From: Marinibaculum pumilum
Lineage (GTDB): Bacteria > Pseudomonadota > Alphaproteobacteria > Ferrovibrionales > Ferrovibrionaceae
Reading direction: 5' to 3'
NCBI RefSeq assembly: GCF_042646425.1
Contig: NZ_JBHRTR010000003.1
Coordinates: 1-40,588 of the forward strand
Length of the DNA: 40,588 nt
The translations under genes and the position numbers were made by a program. The notes under the pieces were generated by a model. That model was not told where the DNA came from. It saw only the letters and a program-made list of their open reading frames with translations, and ran no database searches. Numbering within the stretch: position 1 is the first letter of the stretch; each line of letters starts with the position of its first letter. Positions 32,216-40,301 of the stretch are shown here, piece by piece.

Positions 32216-33409
32216 GTGGCCGCGGCATCTGGGGCGGACGGCCGGTCCTCCGGGACGGCGGTCCTGTCACGCCTGATCGTGGATATCGACGCCGTGGTCG
32301 CGAACTGGCACCTGCTGGCCGGGCGCGCCGGTGCGGCCGAATGTGCTGCGGTGATGAAGGCGGACGGCTACGGGCTGGGTGTGCGCCAGCTCGCCCCCGC
32401 CCTGGCGGAAGCCGGCTGTCGCAGCTTTTTCGTCGCCCACCCGGCGGAAGGCGTCGCCATGCGCCGGCATCTGGCGGAGGCCGGCGCCGGCACGGCGCGG
32501 GTCTTCATCCTGCATGGCCTGCAGGAGGGCGAGGCCGCGCTGTTCCGCGCCCACGACCTCTGCCCGGTCCTGTCCACGGAGCGGCAGATCCGCCTGTGGC
32601 AGGCCGCGGCGCGCGAGGCCGGCCGGCCGCTGCCGGCGGCCCTGCATGTGGACAGCGGCATGAACCGGCTGGGCCTGGCGGAGGACGCCTTCCGGCGCCT
32701 GGCGGCCGACCGTGACGGGTTCGAGGGCCTGTCGCTGCAGCTGCTGCTGACTCACCTGGCCTGCGGCGACGATCCTGCCGACCCGATGAACGCCATGCAG
32801 CGGGCGCGCTTCCTCGCCCTGCGGGCGCTTCTGCCGCAGGTGCCGGCCAGCCTGTCGAACTCCGCCGGGATCTTCCATCCGGAGCATCCGCCGCTCGACC
32901 TGGTCCGGCCCGGCATCGCGCTCTACGGGGTGGACCCGGTGGACCGCCCGCCGGCGCAGAATCCTCTGCACCCGGTGGTGGAATGGCACAGCCGGATCCT
33001 GCAGATCCGCGAAATTGACGCTTCCGAGGCCGTTGGCTACGGTGCGGCCTTCCGCGCGAAGCGGCGGACCCGCCTGGCCACCGTCTCCGTCGGTTATGCG
33101 GATGGCTATCTTCGCGGTCTCTCCAACAAGGCATATGGCGCGCTCCATGGGGTCCGCGTCCCGCTTGCCGGTCGGGTTTCGATGGACCTGCTGACCTTCG
33201 ACATCACGGATCTGCCGGCGGACCGGGTGCGGGAAGGCGACGAACTGGAGCTGGCCGGACACACGGTGTCGGTTGGAGAACTGGCGCGGTGGGGCGGCAC
33301 GATCGGCTACGAGATCCTGACCCGGCTTGGCCCACGGATAAACCGACGCTACAAGAAAGCCGGACAACTCATTGATAATGAAGATGCGTGCGGAAATGCC
33401 CCGGTCTGA
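32216..33409 (+). CDS. alr: Alanine racemase
   Basis: About 397 aa. Alr is a PLP enzyme making D-alanine for peptidoglycan. The PLP lysine is K48 in AAVMKADGYGLG; the second catalytic base is Y275 in AVGYGAAFRAK. 'HVDSGMNRLGL', 'SNSAGIF' and 'RPGIALYG' are conserved, and 'GRVSMDLLTFDITD' marks the C-terminal beta-domain that completes the dimer's active site. No ATG fits: the GTG at 32216, 5 nt after dnaB, gives a short extra N-terminus before 'LIVDIDAVVANW'. A later GTG at 32280 would start inside the barrel's first strand and is less likely. Confidence 0.93.
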   Translation: MAAASGADGRSSGTAVLSRLIVDIDAVVANWHLLAGRAGAAECAAVMKADGYGLGVRQLAPALAEAGCRSFFVAHPAEGVAMRRHLAEAGAGTARVFILHGLQEGEAALFRAHDLCPVLSTERQIRLWQAAAREAGRPLPAALHVDSGMNRLGLAEDAFRRLAADRDGFEGLSLQLLLTHLACGDDPADPMNAMQRARFLALRALLPQVPASLSNSAGIFHPEHPPLDLVRPGIALYGVDPVDRPPAQNPLHPVVEWHSRILQIREIDASEAVGYGAAFRAKRRTRLATVSVGYADGYLRGLSNKAYGALHGVRVPLAGRVSMDLLTFDITDLPADRVREGDELELAGHTVSVGELARWGGTIGYEILTRLGPRINRRYKKAGQLIDNEDACGNAPV

Positions 33410-33424
33410 TTCGGAACCTGCATC

Positions 33425-34198
33425 GTGAACCCGCTGCGCACCATCGGTCGCTTCTTCCTGGGCTTCCTGGGCGCCACAGGCCGGGTTGGCATGTTCGCCG
33501 GCCAGGGCCTGATCCATGCCGCCGCGCCGCCCTTCTACCTGCGGATGCTGCTGCGGCAGATGCTGGTGATCGGCTACTACTCGCTGCCGGTGGTCGGCAT
33601 GACGGCCCTGTTCACCGGCATGGTGCTGGCGCTGCAGACCTATATCGGTTCCGCGCGCTTCAACGCCGAGAGCGTGGTCGCCCAGATCGTCGTCGTCGCC
33701 ATCACCCGGGAACTGGGCCCGGTCCTGGGCGGGCTGATGGTCGCCGGCCGGGTCGCCTCCGCCATGGCGGCGGAGATCGGCACCATGCGGGTGACCGAGC
33801 AGATCGACGCGCTGGTCACCCTGGCCACCAATCCGTTCAAGTATCTCGTCGCGCCCAGGCTGATCGCCGGCATCCTGATGCTGCCGCCGCTGGTCGCCGT
33901 GGCGGACATCATCGGCATCTTCGGGGCCTATCTGGTCGGCACCCAGGCGCTGGGCTTCAATCCCGCCAGCTATCTCGACAATACGTTCAGCGTCCTGGAA
34001 TGGAGCGACGTCATCTCCGGCCTGGTGAAGGCGGCGATTTTCGGCTTCCTGATCGCCCTGATGGGGGCCTATCACGGCTTCAACTCTCAGGGCGGTGCGC
34101 AGGGCGTGGGCAAGGCGACGACCAACGCCGTGGTCTCCGCCGCAGTGCTGATCCTGATCGCCAACTACATCACCACCGCGGTCTTCTTCCAGGAATAG
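33425..34198 (+). CDS. mlaE: MlaE-type ABC lipid transporter permease
   Basis: 257 aa. MlaE is the membrane subunit of the Mla system that moves phospholipids between outer and inner membranes. Five membrane segments are apparent (about 48-75, 85-110, 140-180, 195-218, 232-255), with the conserved 'ELGPVLGGLMVAGRVASAMAAEIGTMRVTEQIDAL' coupling helix and 'NPFKYLVAPRLIAG'. The start is GTG at 33425, 15 nt after alr. The ATPase gene follows after 3 nt. No MCE-domain partner (mlaD) adjoins in this window. Confidence 0.94.
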   Translation: MNPLRTIGRFFLGFLGATGRVGMFAGQGLIHAAAPPFYLRMLLRQMLVIGYYSLPVVGMTALFTGMVLALQTYIGSARFNAESVVAQIVVVAITRELGPVLGGLMVAGRVASAMAAEIGTMRVTEQIDALVTLATNPFKYLVAPRLIAGILMLPPLVAVADIIGIFGAYLVGTQALGFNPASYLDNTFSVLEWSDVISGLVKAAIFGFLIALMGAYHGFNSQGGAQGVGKATTNAVVSAAVLILIANYITTAVFFQE

Positions 34199-34201
34199 GA
34201 T

Positions 34202-34996
34202 GTGAGCGGCTCCCCGGACAACAATGAGCGGCCGAAGATCGAACTGGCCGCGCTGCGCAAGCAGTTCGGATCGAAAGTGGTCCTGGATTCCGTCGACCTG
34301 AAGGTCCCGCAGCGGCAGTCGCTGGTCGTGATCGGCGGCTCCGGCACCGGCAAGTCGGTGTTGCTGAAATGCATCCTGGGCCTGCTGCATCCGGAAGGCG
34401 GCTCGATCCGCATCGACGGGCGCGAGACCGTCGGCCTGGGCCATCGCGACCGCGAGGAGGAGATGCGCAAGTTCGGCATGCTGTTCCAGAATGCCGCGCT
34501 CTTCGACAGCCTGAAGGTCTGGGAGAACGTCGCCTTCGGCCTGATCCAGGGCCTGCGTGTGCCGCGCGCCCGCGCCCGCGAAACCGCGATCGAGAAGCTG
34601 GCCGATGTCGGGCTGCGCCCCGATGTGGGGGAATTGTTTCCGGCGGAACTGTCGGGCGGCATGCGCAAGCGCGTCGGCCTGGCGCGGGCGATCGCGACGG
34701 AGCCGGAGATCATCTTCTTCGACGAACCCACCACCGGCCTCGACCCGATCATGGGCGACGTGATCAACGGCCTGATCGTGGACTGCTCTCGCCGGCTGGG
34801 CGCGACCACCCTGAGCATCACCCACGACATGGCCAGCGTGCGCAGCATCGCCGACCGGGTCGCGATGCTGCATCAGGGAAAGATCATCTGGGAAGGCCCG
34901 GTGTCGAAGATCGACGAATCCGGCAATCCTTATGTTGACCAGTTCATCAACGGTCGCGCCGACGGGCCGATCCAGATGGATGTGAGGAAACCCTGA
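34202..34996 (+). CDS. mlaF: MlaF-type ABC lipid transporter ATPase
   Basis: 264 aa. This is the cytoplasmic ATPase that drives MlaE. Walker A is GGSGTGKSVLLK, the Q-loop is 'MLFQNAALFDSL', the signature is LSGGMRKRVGLARA, and Walker B is 'IIFFDEPTTGLDP', with the switch His in 'SITHDM'. 'SLKVWENVAF' and the C-terminal 'DQFINGRADGPI' are typical of MlaF. The GTG at 34202 is preceded by AGGA at close range. It pairs with mlaE in an operon; radA starts 58 nt later. Confidence 0.95.
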   Translation: MSGSPDNNERPKIELAALRKQFGSKVVLDSVDLKVPQRQSLVVIGGSGTGKSVLLKCILGLLHPEGGSIRIDGRETVGLGHRDREEEMRKFGMLFQNAALFDSLKVWENVAFGLIQGLRVPRARARETAIEKLADVGLRPDVGELFPAELSGGMRKRVGLARAIATEPEIIFFDEPTTGLDPIMGDVINGLIVDCSRRLGATTLSITHDMASVRSIADRVAMLHQGKIIWEGPVSKIDESGNPYVDQFINGRADGPIQMDVRKP

Positions 34997-35054
34997 GGTC
35001 CGGGCCTGTCCGGCACTGGCCAGGCGGCTCCCGACAGAAGAGGCGGAAACCAGG

Positions 35055-36455
35055 ATGGCACGCAGGGAACGGCAGTTCGTCTGCCAGGATTGCGGCGCCG
35101 TCTACCGCAAATGGCAGGGCCGCTGCGACGCCTGCGAGGCCTGGAACACCATCGTCGAGGAGGCGCCGGTCGAACGCCGGCCGGGCGGCCCGGAGATCCT
35201 CGGTGGGCGGGCCCTCTCCTTCGCGTCCTTGGACGGCGGCGAAGCGCCGGTGCCGCGGGTGCCGACGGGCCTGGCGGAACTGGACCGGGTCCTGGGCGGC
35301 GGCATCGTGCATGGTTCCGCGATCCTGATTGGCGGCGATCCGGGCATCGGCAAGTCGACCCTGCTGCTGCAGGTCATGGCGGCGCTCGCCGCGGCCGGCC
35401 ATCCCAGCACCTACATCTCCGGCGAGGAAGCGATCGCGCAGATCCGGCTGCGGGCCCAGCGCCTCGGCCTCACCGGCGCGCCGCTGCGGCTGGCCGCCTC
35501 CAACAGCCTGCGCGACATCCTGACCTCCCTGAACGCGGAAAGCCGGGAACGCGCGGTCGCGGCCGGCGGCATCCCGGAAATCGTTGTGGTGGATTCCATC
35601 CAGACCGTCTATGCGGACGGGATCGATTCCGCGGCCGGCACGGTGTCCCAGGTGCGGGCCTGTGCGCACGAGCTGGTGCGCCATGCCAAGGCCAGCGGGG
35701 CGGCGGTGCTGCTGGTCGGGCATGTCACCAAGGAAGGCCAACTGGCGGGCCCGCGGGTTGTGGAGCATATGGTCGACACCGTCCTGTATTTCGAAGGCGA
35801 TCGCGGTCACCAGTTCCGTATTCTGCGTGCAGTCAAGAACCGCTTCGGCGCGACCGACGAGATCGCCGTGTTCGAGATGGGCGATGCCGGGCTGGCGGAG
35901 GTTGCCAATCCCTCCGCCCTGTTCCTGGCCGATCGCGAGGCACCGGTCAGCGGCGCCTGCGTCTTCGCGGGGATCGAGGGCACCCGGCCGCTGCTGATGG
36001 AGCTGCAGGCGCTGGTCGCCGAGAGTCCGCTGGGCACGCCGCGCCGCGCCGTGGTCGGCTGGGACGGGGCGCGGCTCGCCATGGTTCTGGCGGTGCTGGA
36101 AACCCGCTGCGGGGTGCGCTTCGGCGCCTCCGACATCTATCTCAACGTCGCCGGCGGCCTGCGTGTGCGCGAACCCGCTGCCGACCTGGCCGCCGCCGCG
36201 GCGCTGCTTTCGGCCCTGACCGACAAGCCCTTGCCGCAGAAGATGGTCGCATTCGGCGAGGTCAGCCTGGCCGGCGAGATCCGCCCTGTGACACAGATGG
36301 AGGCACGCCTGAAGGAAGCGGCCAAGCTCGGCTTCACCGAGGCCCTGGTGCCCGCCGGCGCGGCCGACAGCCGCACCGGTGGGGCCGGCATGCGTCTGCG
36401 GGAGGCTCGTCACCTGCACGACATCGTGCCGATGATCGCCGCGGAAGCGGCCTGA
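35055..36455 (+). CDS. radA: DNA repair protein RadA
   Basis: 466 aa. RadA is a branch-migration helicase/ATPase that processes recombination intermediates. The zinc finger is C10-x2-C13...C24-x2-C27. A RecA-like core follows with Walker A GGDPGIGKST (93-102), Walker B 'EIVVVDSIQT', and the RadA-specific KNRFG at 261-265. The C-terminal part from about 300 on ('QALVAESPLGTPRRAVVGWD', 'DIYLNVAGGLRV', 'FGEVSLAGEIRPV') is the Lon-like domain. The ATG follows AAGAGGCGGAAACC with AGAGG about 11 nt upstream. It is complete. Confidence 0.96.
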   Translation: MARRERQFVCQDCGAVYRKWQGRCDACEAWNTIVEEAPVERRPGGPEILGGRALSFASLDGGEAPVPRVPTGLAELDRVLGGGIVHGSAILIGGDPGIGKSTLLLQVMAALAAAGHPSTYISGEEAIAQIRLRAQRLGLTGAPLRLAASNSLRDILTSLNAESRERAVAAGGIPEIVVVDSIQTVYADGIDSAAGTVSQVRACAHELVRHAKASGAAVLLVGHVTKEGQLAGPRVVEHMVDTVLYFEGDRGHQFRILRAVKNRFGATDEIAVFEMGDAGLAEVANPSALFLADREAPVSGACVFAGIEGTRPLLMELQALVAESPLGTPRRAVVGWDGARLAMVLAVLETRCGVRFGASDIYLNVAGGLRVREPAADLAAAAALLSALTDKPLPQKMVAFGEVSLAGEIRPVTQMEARLKEAAKLGFTEALVPAGAADSRTGGAGMRLREARHLHDIVPMIAAEAA

Positions 36456-36470
36456 GGACGGACCGGCGCC

Positions 36471-37199
36471 ATGGACAGCCTGCCAATCAGTCCCGTCGAT
36501 ATCGGCGTGCTGGTGCTCCTGCTGATCTCCGGTCTGCTCGCCTTCTCCCGTGGCTTCGTCCACGAGGCGCTGGCGGTGGCGGGTTGGGTCGGCGCTGCGC
36601 TTGCCGTTCTGTTCCTCCTCCCCTATGTGTCGCCCTATCTGAGAGAAAATATTTCGAACATCTGGCTGGCGGACGGTATCGGCGCGGCGGTGATCTTCAT
36701 CGTCGCCCTGATGCTGTTCTCCCTGATCGCGCATCGCGTCGCTTCGGCGGTGCAGGACAGCGCGCTGGGGCCGGTCGACCGGAGCCTGGGCTTCGTCTTC
36801 GGGCTGGTGCGCGGGGCGGCGATCGTCTGCGTCGCCTATCTGATCTATGCCTGGATGGTGCCGCCGGCGGAATTTCCGCCCTGGCTGCGGGAGGCACGCA
36901 GCCTGCCGGTGGCGCAGGCAGGCGGCGCCTTCCTTCTGGATCTGGTGCCGGGTGCCGCGGACGCGGCGCCGCATCTGCGCGAACCGGAACTGAGGATCGG
37001 CCTGGACGACCTTTTGCCGCAACGCGGCGCACCCGCCCCGGACTCGGCCCGACAGCCCGATGCGGGCGGCACGGCGCCAGGGGCCGGCACCACCGGCAGC
37101 GGCACCGCGGACGACCCGGCCGGCTATGATCGCCGCAGCCGGCAGCAGTTGGAGAACCTGATCGGCACGCAGGGCGAAGGCGCGCCGGCAAAAGACTAG
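36471..37199 (+). CDS. cvpA: CvpA family membrane protein
   Basis: 242 aa. In E. coli CvpA is an inner-membrane protein needed for colicin V production and tied to envelope homeostasis; its molecular action is unclear. The N-terminal half has four membrane helices (about 8-26, 31-52, 64-90, 105-127) with the family block 'DIGVLVLLLISGLLAFSRGFVHEAL' and 'GPVDRSLGFVFGLVRG'. The C-terminal 100 residues are a soluble, Pro/Gly/Thr-rich tail ending 'YDRRSRQQLENLI'. It sits 15 nt after radA and 69 nt before purF, the usual cvpA-purF linkage. Confidence 0.92.
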   Translation: MDSLPISPVDIGVLVLLLISGLLAFSRGFVHEALAVAGWVGAALAVLFLLPYVSPYLRENISNIWLADGIGAAVIFIVALMLFSLIAHRVASAVQDSALGPVDRSLGFVFGLVRGAAIVCVAYLIYAWMVPPAEFPPWLREARSLPVAQAGGAFLLDLVPGAADAAPHLREPELRIGLDDLLPQRGAPAPDSARQPDAGGTAPGAGTTGSGTADDPAGYDRRSRQQLENLIGTQGEGAPAKD

Positions 37200-37268
37200 C
37201 CCCTGCGGCCGCGCCGGCCGACAGAGACCGGCCGAGGCGGGGGCGGTCGAGGTGGAGAAAACCACGCG

Positions 37269-38843
37269 ATGAGCGATATCGACATGCGCCATGTGGACAA
37301 CGACATGACGGCGGATAACGACGGGACGGCCGGGGACGACGTGACGGCCGGCGATGCCTGCCTGCTGCCATGGGCGTCAGACGACGGCGACGACAAGTTC
37401 CACGAGGAATGCGGCGTTTTCGGCATCTTCGGGGCCGCGGACGCTGCCGCCCACACGGCGCTGGGGCTGCACGCCCTGCAGCATCGTGGACAGGAGGCAT
37501 CTGGAATCGTTGCCTGCGACGACGGTCGCTTCAACATGCACCGGGCACTGGGCCATGTCGGCGCGAACTTCTCGACGCCGGATGTCATCCAGCGACTGCG
37601 CGGTGCCGCCGCGATCGGTCACAACCGCTATTCCACCAGCGGCGAGACCATGTTGCGGAACGTGCAGCCGCTGTTCGCGGACCTGGCCTCCGGCGGCATC
37701 GCGCTGGCCCATAACGGCAACCTGACCAATGCACTGGCCCTGCGGCAGGAACTCGTCGATCGCGGCGCGATCTTCCAGTCGACGATGGATACCGAGGTGG
37801 TGGTCCATCTGATCGCCACCAGCCAGCGCAAGACCCTGGTGGAGCGGCTGATCGACGGCCTCACCAAGGTGGAGGGCGCCTATGCCTTCGTCGCGCTGAC
37901 CGAGGATTCCCTGATCGGCGCCCGCGACCCGCACGGGGTGCGGCCGCTCTGCATCGGCCGCCTCTGGGGCACGTCGGGCGAGGCGACGATCCTCGCCTCG
38001 GAGACCTGCGCCCTGGACATCATCGGTGCGGAATATGTCCGCGATGTCGAACCGGGCGAGGTTGTGGTCATCACCGAGGCTGGCATCGCCAGCATCAAGC
38101 CCTTCCAGCCGGTGCAGAACCGCTTCTGCATCTTCGAATATATCTACTTCGCGCGCCCGGATTCCTGGGTGGATCGCAAGAGCGTCTACGAGGTGCGCAA
38201 GGCGATCGGCGCTGAACTGGCGCGCGAGAGCGGCGTCGATGCCGATGTCATCGTGCCGGTCCCCGATTCCGGCGTGCCGGCGGCCCTGGGCTATGCGGAG
38301 CAGGCGGATATCCAGTTCGGCCTGGGGATCATCCGGAACCACTATGTCGGCCGCACCTTCATCGAACCGACCGACCAGATCCGCCATCTGGGCGTGAAGC
38401 TGAAGCACAATGCCAATGCCGCGATTCTGGCCGGCAAGCGGGTGGTCCTGGTGGACGATTCGATCGTCCGCGGCACCACATCGATGAAGATCGTCGAGAT
38501 GGTGCGCGAGGCCGGCGCGGCGGAGGTGCATATGCGCATCGCCTCCCCGCCCACCACCCATTCCTGCTTCTACGGCGTGGATACCCCCGAGCGCTCCAAG
38601 CTGCTGGCGGCCCGTCACAGCGTCGAGGACATGCGCCGGCTGATCCGGGCCGACAGCCTCTCCTTCGTCAGCCTGGACGGCCTGTACCGGGCCATGGGGC
38701 GGACGGAGCGCAATCCGGAGCGGCCGGCCTATTGCGACGCCTGTTTCACGGGCGACTACCCGGTCCGGCTGACCGATTTCGACGCCACAGACCGGACCGG
38801 TCCGGTGCGTTCGATCTCGCGCCTGGCCGCCGATCGCGGCTGA
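37269..38843 (+). CDS. purF: Amidophosphoribosyltransferase
   Basis: 524 aa. PurF makes 5-phosphoribosylamine from PRPP and glutamine, the first step of purine synthesis. The Ntn nucleophile is C48 in EECGVFGIFG, which must be freed by cleaving a 47-residue leader, longer than usual. Residues 12-29 of that leader are three hexads of the form D-x-T-A-[DG]-[ND]. 'HRGQEASGI' and 'GHNRYST' mark the glutaminase half; 'VVLVDDSIVRGTTS' is the PRPP loop. Cysteines in RFCIFEYIYF, HSCFYG and YCDACFTGDYP fit the iron-sulfur-containing type of PurF. The ATG is preceded by 'GAGGTGGAG' about 12 nt upstream. Confidence 0.96.
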   Translation: MSDIDMRHVDNDMTADNDGTAGDDVTAGDACLLPWASDDGDDKFHEECGVFGIFGAADAAAHTALGLHALQHRGQEASGIVACDDGRFNMHRALGHVGANFSTPDVIQRLRGAAAIGHNRYSTSGETMLRNVQPLFADLASGGIALAHNGNLTNALALRQELVDRGAIFQSTMDTEVVVHLIATSQRKTLVERLIDGLTKVEGAYAFVALTEDSLIGARDPHGVRPLCIGRLWGTSGEATILASETCALDIIGAEYVRDVEPGEVVVITEAGIASIKPFQPVQNRFCIFEYIYFARPDSWVDRKSVYEVRKAIGAELARESGVDADVIVPVPDSGVPAALGYAEQADIQFGLGIIRNHYVGRTFIEPTDQIRHLGVKLKHNANAAILAGKRVVLVDDSIVRGTTSMKIVEMVREAGAAEVHMRIASPPTTHSCFYGVDTPERSKLLAARHSVEDMRRLIRADSLSFVSLDGLYRAMGRTERNPERPAYCDACFTGDYPVRLTDFDATDRTGPVRSISRLAADRG

Positions 38844-38863
38844 CCGGCCGGGCGACACGCCCG

Positions 38864-39439
38864 ATGGCCATCATCCGCGACCTCTGGAACGGGCTGTTCG
38901 CGGTCGGCGGCGCGGCCGGCGCCAGCCAGGGGCCGGCCTTCCTGCAGCAATACCTGCAGCGGCTGGGCGGCACCATCGACGGCATGAAGCGCGCGGCCGA
39001 GAGCCTGGAGGAGGTGCCGCCCGCGCTGATCTTCCAGATCAACACCTTGACGGGGCACGAGGCGGCGCTGCGCGAGGCTTCGGTGCTGGCGCGGCCATTT
39101 GTCTTCGCGCAGACCCTGGACCAGCGGGTTCTGGACGGTACATTGGCGGCTTTCCAGCCGGCCGTGCCGCTGACCACAGAAGCCCTGGTCTACGGCGCGA
39201 TCGGCATGCTCCTCGCCATTCTGCTTGGCGGCCTGCTTGCCTGGCTGCTTGCGGTGCTGTTCTGGCGGCCGCTGACGGGCCGCCGCCGGCGGCACCCGCG
39301 CGCGCCCTCGCGGCGCGACCGGCAGGACCGGCGGGACGATGACGACCGTTTCGAGCGCGGCCCCGCCCCTGCGACCGCGTCGGGGCCCCGCCTGAGGCGC
39401 GACTGGCTCCCCCCTCCCGGAGATCCCTATGAGCGATAG
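38864..39439 (+). CDS. DUF2937 family membrane protein
   Basis: 191 aa; function unknown. The N-terminus ('LWNGLFAVGGAAGASQGPAFLQQYLQRLGG') and the 'LARPFVFAQTLDQRVLDGTLAAFQPAVPLTTEALVYG' stretch fit DUF2937, small proteins with an N-terminal amphipathic/membrane start and one or two membrane helices. Here a clear helix lies at about 107-135. The C-terminal 50 residues are Arg/Asp/Pro-rich and probably cytoplasmic and disordered. The ATG is 20 nt after purF. Its end overlaps the SDR gene by 11 nt, so they form an operon. Confidence 0.75.
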   Translation: MAIIRDLWNGLFAVGGAAGASQGPAFLQQYLQRLGGTIDGMKRAAESLEEVPPALIFQINTLTGHEAALREASVLARPFVFAQTLDQRVLDGTLAAFQPAVPLTTEALVYGAIGMLLAILLGGLLAWLLAVLFWRPLTGRRRRHPRAPSRRDRQDRRDDDDRFERGPAPATASGPRLRRDWLPPPGDPYER

Positions 39440-40193
39440 TCCTTCCGCCGTGTCCGATACGCCCCGCCTCGCCGGGAAGATCGCCCTGGTGACCGGCGCC
39501 AGCCGGGGCCTGGGGCGGGCCGCGGCGCTGCGGCTGGCCGGCGCCGGGGCCCATGTGATCGCGGTGGCGCGCACCGTCGGCGCGCTGGAGGAACTGGACG
39601 ACGAGATCCAGAAGGCGGGCGGCAGCGCCACCCTGGTCCCGCTGGATTTCCAGGAGCCGGCAGCGATCGACGGCCTCGCCGCCCCGCTGGCGGAGCGCTG
39701 GCGCCGCCTGGACATCCTGGTCGCCAATGCCGCCATGCTGGGCCGCCTGACCCCCACGCCGCAGATCCCGCCGGACATCTTCCAGCGGGTGCTGAACGTG
39801 AATCTCGTTGCCAACTGGCGGCTGATCCGGGCACTCGACCCGCTGCTGCGGGCCGCGCCGCATGGCCGGGCGGTCTTCGTCACCTCCGGCATCACCCGCC
39901 ACCTGCCCGCCTACTGGGCCACCTACAGCACGACCAAGGCGGCGCTGGAGGCGATGGTCATGACCTACGCCCAGGAAGTCGAGAAGACCAACCTGCGTGT
40001 GAACCTCTACAATCCGGGGCCGATGCGCACCGGCATGCGCGCACAGGCCTTCCCCGGCGAGGACCCGCAGCGCCTGCCGCCGCCGGAAGAGCGGACGGAC
40101 GGCATCATGGCACTGGTGGACGAAAGTTGCTCACTGCATGGCGCATGGGTCGCCGGCGATGCGGAAGTGCCAGCGGCGGCGGCGCGCCACTGA
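39429..40193 (+). CDS. SDR family NAD(P)-dependent oxidoreductase
   Basis: 254 aa. It is a classical short-chain dehydrogenase: cofactor loop TGASRGLG (22-29), NAA at 100-102, tetrad N125, S153, Y166 and K170 (YSTTK). The C-terminal 'LYNPGPMRTGMRAQAFPGEDP' replaces the usual PG-x-x-x-T segment. The substrate cannot be read from the sequence; E. coli YciK-type enzymes are the nearest plausible group. The start ATG overlaps the DUF2937 gene by 11 nt. The gene is intact and ends 124 nt before the IS630 transposase stop, which faces it. Confidence 0.9.
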   Translation: MSDSPSAVSDTPRLAGKIALVTGASRGLGRAAALRLAGAGAHVIAVARTVGALEELDDEIQKAGGSATLVPLDFQEPAAIDGLAAPLAERWRRLDILVANAAMLGRLTPTPQIPPDIFQRVLNVNLVANWRLIRALDPLLRAAPHGRAVFVTSGITRHLPAYWATYSTTKAALEAMVMTYAQEVEKTNLRVNLYNPGPMRTGMRAQAFPGEDPQRLPPPEERTDGIMALVDESCSLHGAWVAGDAEVPAAAARH

Positions 40194-40227
40194 GCGACGC
40201 TGGCGTATCCTGCGTCCGGTTGGACGT

Positions 40228-40301
40228 AGCAAAATGCTCTATCTTATTGAGAACGATCAATTTATTTGGCTCGGATGCGTCCATCCGAGCGCATGTTGAT
40301 C
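40228..40301. repeat. AT-rich palindromic stretch next to the IS630 end
   Basis: After the SDR stop the base composition drops sharply: AT-rich sequence from about 40228 to 40268 in a GC-rich window. A perfect hairpin follows, GCTCGGATG (40269-40277) with CATCCGAGC (40282-40290) around CGTC. TGCTCTATC near 40233 and GATCTAGAGCG near 40299 are roughly inverted copies, so the whole stretch could be a small palindromic or MITE-like element. The hairpin could also end transcription from either side. Confidence 0.45.

Noticed and set aside
32267..34873. Minus-strand open frame of 868 codons across alr, mlaE and mlaF
   Set aside because: Spans three well-identified plus-strand genes and has shadow composition rich in H, R, Q and D.
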